From assembly GCA_019114785.1 (NCBI GenBank), contig DXEV01000142.1:1-38348 (forward strand): 38,348 bases of DNA, read 5' to 3'. Shown in pieces: positions 33,577 to 38,348 of this stretch. Position 1 is the stretch's first letter, and the number at the start of each line of letters is the position of its first letter. The translations under genes were made by a program, and so were the position numbers. Under the pieces are notes generated by a model. That model was given only the letters and a program-made list of their open reading frames with translations, ran no database searches and was not told the DNA's origin. This DNA comes from Candidatus Anaerobiospirillum pullistercoris. Its GTDB lineage: Bacteria > Pseudomonadota > Gammaproteobacteria > Enterobacterales > Succinivibrionaceae.

Positions 33577-34664
33577 ATGCCATGGCATAGCCACGACGTA
33601 ACAACCTAGGCCAGCAAAGTGCTAAGACCTGATCTTCTTAATACCTGCAAAAAACGGGCAAATAATGGCTATAGATGCCACCTCCTGTGCTCACTTATGA
33701 GCAGTGCTCAAAATTATTTCAGCTCTGACACATAAGCTCTTCACTGGAGATATTGGGGCTCTTGGTAACAGAAAAGCAACGTCTTTTTGCTTGGTTAGCA
33801 ACTAGGATAAATAACCAGCAAACGTCCGTCGCAGCGAAGCTTCACAATACAGAAGCAATACCAAATAGCGCCAATGTTATAACTATGAACCTAATGGCAT
33901 TATAACCTAAACAAAATCCAAATATTGCTCAAAAGCCATCAAAAGTGCAATTTTTGCAAAGTAGACACCAGCTGCCAGCATCAAGCTGCTCAACTCACCT
34001 CTACCTTACCCATTAGAAATACCCAATAGGCAGTGACACAAAGTGCAGCATTGTGCCATAAAATCATCTAGATGTCATCTAGTATGCTCAGTCAGCTCTA
34101 AAGCAAGATAAAATGCCTGCTTAAGACCTCTTCTTTGTTCTAAGCCTTTATCCAAAATCTGACTACTGAGCCGCACATAAGACCAGATTATTGGCAAAAA
34201 TTCTTACGCATTTTTGTCGACAGCAGATCGGTTTTTTAGCGATCGCAAGCAAACGCAAGTTACCCCTGCGACGAAAAAGCACAACGGCTCCACAATGCCG
34301 ATAAACAAGCACTTTTTAGAAAATTGACAATAACACCAAGGTTAATTTTCAGCAATCGCATTCACTTTTCAGCACACGGTGCTCTATCTGTCATACAAGT
34401 CCCACCAGAGCACACCACAGCGGATACATAACCATCTGCATGATGGGCAGCAAGCCAATGACAAACGCTACATAAGCTCAATAACGGTCTAAGTCCATGC
34501 CAGAATAGTGCAAGGAAGCTACTGCCACTGCTTACCTTATCCTTAACAGCTGCCTCGAACAGGCCTGATGCTATGCCAAGCAAAATAAGGCGCGGCCTAC
34601 GCAAAATGCGAAATTTGCTCAGATAGGAAACACCGCTACCAATGCCAAGAGACAAGGGAGGCCG

Positions 34665-34673
34665 TGATATACT
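34665..34673 (+). promoter_or_regulatory. Extended -10 promoter candidate for the HPr gene
   Basis: TGATATACT fits an extended -10 (TGnTATAAT, one mismatch). No good -35 is seen. A start near 34680 would leave a leader of about 210 nt before the HPr gene. Confidence 0.3.
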
Positions 34674-34893
34674 TTGAGCTGTAAAGGCAACGTTGCAATG
34701 GCATTTTCTGCGGTCAAAGTTAAACCGCTGCGTCATGGTAACAATTGCCTGTGGCCTCATAGCAAAGGCCATAGCTAGCTGCGGTGAAATATCCTGAAAA
34801 ACGCCTCGCTCATGCTCCTCTCTGCTGGGGCTAGCCCCATCAAAAAGGAGCCAGCGGCACCGTAGCCTGTTTGTCTGTTTTGTGGGATCTAAC

Positions 34894-35154
34894 ATGCAAC
34901 AGTTTACTTACACCATTAAAGACCGTGATGGTATCCATGCTCGTCCAGCTGGTGTCATCATTAAGGCCGCAAAAGCTTTCCAGAGCAAGATCACAATCGA
35001 AGCTCACGGCAAGACTGCTGACTTAAAGGGTGGCATCTTTGCTCTGATGGGTTTAGGCATCCGCTGCGGTTGGGATGTAGTGGTGACCATTGATGGCCCA
35101 GACGAGGACGTCGCTTACGTTGAGCTGCAAAACGTCTTCGCTCAGACCATCTAA
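34894..35154 (+). CDS. HPr-family phosphocarrier protein
   Basis: Encodes 86 residues from the ATG at 34894; the track's GTG at 34882 sits in the weak GGGA ribosome-binding region. HPr passes phosphate from enzyme I to sugar-specific EII proteins. The active-site loop GIHARPAG places His15 and Arg17 at the standard positions. Position 46, the regulatory Ser in Gram-positive HPr, is Gly here (LKGGIFALMGLG). The loop and this region look more like the HPr type common in clostridia than E. coli HPr (NGLHTRPAA, SAKSLF). No ptsI or other PTS gene is nearby, so it could act in a regulatory branch instead of sugar uptake. Confidence 0.88.
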   Translation: MQQFTYTIKDRDGIHARPAGVIIKAAKAFQSKITIEAHGKTADLKGGIFALMGLGIRCGWDVVVTIDGPDEDVAYVELQNVFAQTI

Positions 35155-35554
35155 CTAAGAGCACGCGCGCCAGCCAGATCTTAAAGGCAAAAAGGCAAGA
35201 TCTTGGGAAGACCGAGATTGACACCTAAAGCAACGACGCGCCTTCTTTTGGGGAGCCGCCATTAAGCAGCTCCCTACAAGCCTGACCTATTGCTCCTGTC
35301 CTACCACTTTCTCTTCTTACGCTTTTCCCGTCCCTGATATCCCTACCAGCCTCAAACGCCCCCCAAAGCGGTGCACTCTGCACAAAATCTGCCCCACCAC
35401 CATCACCAGCATTTTATCCGTGGTGCAACCTTATCCCTTCTTCTTTCTACTGCTTCCTCTGCTGCCCATCTAAGAAACCACCTCTGAGTTTCGCCTTGCC
35501 GTGACCTAAGGCAAATAATTGTGAAAAAACCATCGCTTACCCCCTATGTCTAAT

Positions 35555-35594
35555 TTTTCATAGTGGAAAATCCTGCTATAATACAAACGTTTGT
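35555..35594 (+). promoter_or_regulatory. Strong promoter with operator-like palindrome
   Basis: -35 TTTTCA (35555-35560), 16-bp spacer, perfect -10 TATAAT (35577-35582), immediately followed by the 12-bp palindrome ACAAACGTTTGT (35583-35594) over the expected start site. A short hairpin with a T-run (CGTG-AAAAA-CACG...TTTTTT) follows within 40 nt. The product is unknown: a short RNA or an attenuated leader. Confidence 0.5.
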
Positions 35595-36021
35595 TGAGGA
35601 AACGTGAAAAACACGCGTTTTTTCGGTTGTTTTTGTGAACTGCCAAGGTTAGATCTTCCTCAAAATTCAATGGTAAAAACACCAAATTTGGTCTTAGCGC
35701 CATCTAAAAACATCGCGTGCAGAGCTCATCAAATGGGGTGTTTCTTTTGACATTAGCCCTTGATAAAGGGCTTATTTATGCCAAAAGCTCGCATTTTGTG
35801 TTTGGATTTTGCGGTGAGAGGCTCACTTTGATTTCACGTGAGGCATATAGAAAAACCTGCAATCACCTGCTAAAACGGCTTAAATAAGCGCTTTAGCAGC
35901 TACACCTCAGTCTTTTTGCCCTATTTTCGCTCTGCTCTTCTCTCGGATCTGCCTTCGGAGGATGCCGCCTCAAAAGCAGTGAATAAGAGTGGAGTAGTGA
36001 TACGGCAAGGCTCTGGTTCTG

Positions 36022-36084
36022 GCTCTACCTACTATGCCAAGAGCTCCACGTACTCTGCTAAGAGCTCTACCTGCTCTGCTAAGA
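36022..36084 (+). repeat. Three 21-bp tandem repeats
   Basis: GCTCTACCTACTATGCCAAGA, GCTCCACGTACTCTGCTAAGA and GCTCTACCTGCTCTGCTAAGA lie head to tail. The period is a multiple of three, and an ORF starting at a TTG (35916) would translate it as repeats of SSTYSAK, but that ORF has no ribosome-binding site. Confidence 0.8.
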
Positions 36085-36237
36085 GTTGTGGGACAAGAGG
36101 CCTGCTCGCCTCTTGCTAGCCTGAGGCTTGCTCACTCACAAAAAGTGTGAGCTAGTCTATGTTTCGCAAGTTTTTCTAAGTTGTTACTAAGTCCTCTTTG
36201 GCATTATTACCATCAAGGATTTTCAGAGGTTTCTGCT

Positions 36238-37053
36238 ATGAGCGACTTATTTAACAAGCTGAACAAAATCAAAGACTCGATCTCTTCTAACCTGCCACAG
36301 GCCCCTGATTCCAAAGCAGGAATGCTGGGTGCAGCCGGTATCGGTGGTGTCTTAGGAGCCCTCTTTGGTGGCTCTAAAAACGTACAACGTACCGCTAAAA
36401 ATGTCGCTGTGATCGGTGGCTCTGCTGCCCTTGCAGCTCTAGCTTATAAGATGTACCAGAAGTGGCAAAATGGCTCTAACGGCCAAGCTGCACCTCAAGG
36501 ACAGCTCCCTGCCCAAGGTCAAGGCTATGGCCAAGGCGGCTATGGCCAAGGTTATGGTGGTTTTGGCCAAGCTAATGGTGCTGGCTCTGCTGGTGCAGGT
36601 GCTGCCGGAGGCTTTGGCGGTGATGATCCTTTTGCTGCCTACAACCAAAGTCAGGCTGCTCAACAGCAACAACTCTTACTCTCCAATGACATGGGTAAGC
36701 TGTTGCTCAAGTCTATGGTTTTCGCAGCTCGTGCCGATGGTCACATCGATCCTAAAGAGCAGGAAATGATCCTCTCCACGGCTCAGCAGCTTAACGCCAA
36801 CAGTGATCTTAACAACCAAATCCGCGAGTATTTAAACGCTCCTCTCGACCCGAATGCCATTGCGCAAGAAGTGGGCTCTCGTGAACAGGCTTTAGACGTC
36901 TACCGTCTATCAGCCGCCGCTATCGTTGCTGACAACGCACAAGAGCAGAATTACCTCAACGCTTTGGCCCGTGCCCTGATGATCGACGCTAATACTAAAA
37001 ACCAGCTCGATCAGGAAGCCGCACAAATTCGGCAACAGATTGCACAATCGTAA
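36238..37053 (+). CDS. DUF533 family (YebE-like) inner membrane protein
   Basis: The track starts at 36181, but AGAGG 8 nt before the ATG at 36238 and the family start (MSDLFNKLNK) support 271 residues. The N-terminal part has two short hydrophobic, Gly/Ala-rich stretches (GAAGIGGVLGALFGGSK and VAVIGGSAALAALAYKMYQKWQ) as in DUF533 proteins. A Gly/Gln/Tyr-rich linker (YGQGGYGQGYGGFG) follows, then a TerB-like helical domain with KSMVFAARADGHIDPKEQ, APLDPNAIAQEV and NYLNALARALMID. The role of the family is not established; E. coli yebE is an envelope-stress-responsive relative. No partner genes are adjacent. Confidence 0.9.
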   Translation: MSDLFNKLNKIKDSISSNLPQAPDSKAGMLGAAGIGGVLGALFGGSKNVQRTAKNVAVIGGSAALAALAYKMYQKWQNGSNGQAAPQGQLPAQGQGYGQGGYGQGYGGFGQANGAGSAGAGAAGGFGGDDPFAAYNQSQAAQQQQLLLSNDMGKLLLKSMVFAARADGHIDPKEQEMILSTAQQLNANSDLNNQIREYLNAPLDPNAIAQEVGSREQALDVYRLSAAAIVADNAQEQNYLNALARALMIDANTKNQLDQEAAQIRQQIAQS

Positions 37054-37123
37054 TCGCTAAACTTGTGGTCGTGACTGAAAATCAAACTAGCACTTGACCT
37101 TACAATCTTCCCTATGACGCCCT

Positions 37124-37149
37124 GTCTTTAGCCGTGAGCGGCTAAAGAC
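37124..37149. other. Perfect hairpin downstream of the DUF533 gene
   Basis: GTCTTTAGCC-GTGAGC-GGCTAAAGAC is a perfect 10-bp stem, 71 bp after the stop codon. No T-run follows, so a rho-independent terminator is not certain. The region 37150-37740 shows no supported gene. Confidence 0.5.
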
Positions 37150-37740
37150 CTAAGCTCACAGAGAAAGGTTAATCGCCACTAGCCCATAAGGGCGTATGTT
37201 GTTTTTCTGCACCGCCGCCCTCGTTTCTATACAGGTAACGGCAGAGCTCTAAGCTACGTGCAATCAACGAGCAAAAGATACCGCCTCGGCTATGTTTGAG
37301 AGCATAGTCTGGGGCTTTTATGCGTGTGTTTGATAGGCTACGCATGTATAAGTCCCAGCGGTAATTTGAGTTGACAAACAGGGAGCTCTGGAGACCTGCG
37401 TATAGATTGATCTGTACCCTACATTTTGCCTCACTGCCAAAAGACCGCCCTCTCAGTCTTTTGGAATACTGGGCTATGTCACCAGCGCTCCACCTGCCCC
37501 ATACTCGTTTTCCCTTTTGCCTCGTTGCACCGCACATGTGCTATTTGTGTGCTCTTGTGAAAACGTTTACCCGCCAGCAAGAGTCCGCAACAACCAAAGT
37601 GCTACATACATTTTTGTCCGGTAAGCAAGCTTAGCTTTAACGCCTAAGGTTACACCTCTAACTAAAAGGCTTTCTTATCTTGTATCTCTGGAGACCCTGT
37701 AGATACTTCTAGGTAAAAAGTACTGAGGTTGGAGCCCTAC

Positions 37741-37829
37741 TGTCAGATCTAACTACCTACTCTTTTGGGTAGTACCCATCAATTTGGGTGGACTCTGTGT
37801 GGACACCTGATTTTTGGGCAGAGCTGACA
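37741..37829. mobile_element. Candidate 89-bp MITE-like element
   Basis: The ends TGTCAGATCT (37741-37750) and AGAGCTGACA (37820-37829) are inverted repeats with 9 of 10 matches. Inside, on the minus strand, three repeats of the type (T/C)(A/G)CCCAAAA..(A/T)GGT(G/A) occur, as in multi-site transposase-binding ends. It is too short to encode a transposase. No target duplication is evident, and no second copy is in the window. Confidence 0.45.
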
Positions 37830-37950
37830 GAGAGCTTGAGTTTTGTAAGTTTCGGGACAGAGCTGCGCGTCAATGCTCTCTTTGAAGTATGACTAACCAG
37901 CCCATCACCTGCCTAAGCTTAAGCACTGCTTATTTTTGCTGGACTCGTGA

Positions 37951-38348
37951 GTGTCAACTACCCCAGTCTTACGACTGGGGCTTGAGAAATCAAGCCCAAG
38001 TTGACTAGCCTCAGTCCACCCAAGGTGGACTACGTTGGTTGAGAATATATAGGCACCGCCGGATGTTAATCCTAGTCCTGCGCACTGCGGTTCGTGATTA
38101 ATAGCTCTGAAGGGTAAGGAGCAGTGTTGCGAACATTAAACCTCATCCAACATTGGCGAAGGGTTACTACATGTTATAGCTTAATTGTTATGACTTGATG
38201 GTGGGCCTGAGGATACCCATCCATCTCAACTTTCGGATAAACAAAAGGATGCGTTTTTCACCAACTACCCTTGGTTGAATTACGCAAGAATGCAGATGAT
38301 TGATAGTAGTTAACTTTGTGAGTATGGCTTTAGGATTCAAGCCTAAGG
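37951..38348 (+). ncRNA. HEARO/omega-RNA-like structured RNA (left end of an IscB-type element), cut by the window edge
   Basis: After a GTGA tetranucleotide (37947-37950) the sequence begins GTGTCAACTACCCC. A stem GTCAACT / AGTTGAC (37953-37959 / 37999-38005) encloses two hairpins, CCCCAGTC-TTAC-GACTGGGG and CTTGA-GAAA-TCAAG. A third hairpin, GTCCACC-CAA-GGTGGAC (38014-38030), follows, then a region with GCTC...AAGGGTAAGGAGC and a hairpin GATGG-TGGG...CCCA-T-CCATC near 38200. HEARO RNAs precede iscB genes and are known to insert after ATGA/GTGA. In IscB systems the bases just left of the scaffold act as guide, here about 37935-37950. The 3' end and any nuclease gene are outside the window; a TnpB-type RNA is the main alternative. 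Confidence 0.62.

Larger units (their letters stand above)
32646..34893. other. 2.2-kb spacer without a credible gene
   Basis: No ORF here has a ribosome-binding site or recognisable motif. Features seen are an imperfect inverted repeat before the chemoreceptor (32679-32703), the 14-bp palindrome AGCGCGATCGCGCT (33070-33083), the hairpin CAGTC-TACA-GACTG near 33450, the 8-bp tandem repeat (33537-33576), the palindrome CATCTAGATG (34065-34074), an extended -10 (34665-34673) and the palindrome GGGGCTAGCCCC (34827-34838). Unusually long for a compact genome, so a missed RNA or decayed region is possible. Confidence 0.55.
35155..36237. other. 1.1-kb spacer with promoter, hairpins and tandem repeat
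   Basis: No convincing ORF is present. It holds the promoter/palindrome at 35555-35594; the hairpin AGCCCTT-GATA-AAGGGCT (35755-35772) with an AT-rich tail; the 21-bp repeats (36022-36084); the hairpin CAAGAGGC-CTGCTC-GCCTCTTG (36094-36115); and GCTCACtcACAAAAAGTGTGAGC nearby. The right part may be a structured leader for the DUF533 gene. Confidence 0.55.

Noticed and set aside
34362-34895. 177-aa minus-strand ORF upstream of the HPr gene
   Set aside because: No ribosome-binding site, overlaps the HPr start, no motif, and composition unlike the neighbouring proteins.
35162-35213. Terminator after the HPr gene
   Set aside because: AGATCTT/AAGATCT pairs, but no T-run follows on the plus strand.
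35916-36119. 67-aa ORF covering the 21-bp repeats
   Set aside because: Starts at TTG without a ribosome-binding site; reported only as a repeat.
37169-37537. 122-aa minus-strand ORF
   Set aside because: ATG lacks a Shine-Dalgarno and the sequence shows no family motif; it may be chance, though it is the best ORF in that stretch.
1-38348. CRISPR array
   Set aside because: No regularly spaced repeats with unique spacers; the short tandem repeats found have no spacers.

Overview
The window looks like chromosome of a gammaproteobacterium. HrpA, GlgB and GlgX align closely with their Escherichia coli counterparts, down to catalytic-residue positions, and the DUF533 and DjlA-type N-terminal families also fit this class. 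The mix of succinate-type anaerobe traits (TRAP uptake, glycogen enzymes, paired chemoreceptors) and long spacers suggests Succinivibrionaceae (Aeromonadales). That family-level placement is inference; the class is better supported. No ribosomal or other marker gene is present to settle it.

Layout. 0.2-11.1 kb is an acidic-solute / alpha-glucoside locus. A small lipoprotein gene converges on a GH31 gene (677-3418, minus). A complete TRAP operon, dctP-dctQ-dctM (6712 to 3703, minus), follows, then a second GH31 gene (7158-9665, minus) and a divergent AraC-type regulator (10224-11066, plus). Both GH31 enzymes lack signal peptides, so the substrate would be cleaved in the cytoplasm after import. 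The regulator has an 11-bp direct repeat 23 bp apart in front of it, and an array of about seven to nine 10-bp repeats lies upstream of dctP.

11.1-15.5 kb holds a small membrane protein, tRNA-Thr(CGT), an unknown 107-aa gene, an AAA-ATPase-like/PD-(D/E)XK protein and a secreted alpha/beta-hydrolase. The hydrolase is preceded by a possible 12-codon leader peptide. 15.5-16.5 kb is a gene-free stretch full of inverted repeats. 16.5-21.1 kb carries glycogen branching (glgB) and debranching (glgX) enzymes. 21.3-26.5 kb is an enlarged hrpA RNA helicase.

26.7-32.6 kb (all minus) has a DjlA-like membrane protein whose J domain is replaced by a second membrane segment and Sel1-type repeats, followed by two paralogous chemoreceptors. 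32.6-34.9 kb is gene-free. A stand-alone HPr-family protein (34894-35154), another 1-kb spacer with a strong promoter/palindrome, and a DUF533 protein follow.

The right edge (37.7-38.35 kb) has a possible 89-bp MITE and the start of a structured RNA. This RNA resembles the HEARO/omega-RNA family that guides IscB nucleases; any nuclease gene would lie beyond the window. It is the most interesting element here.

Most assignments rest on motif recognition from the given translations; no database search was run.
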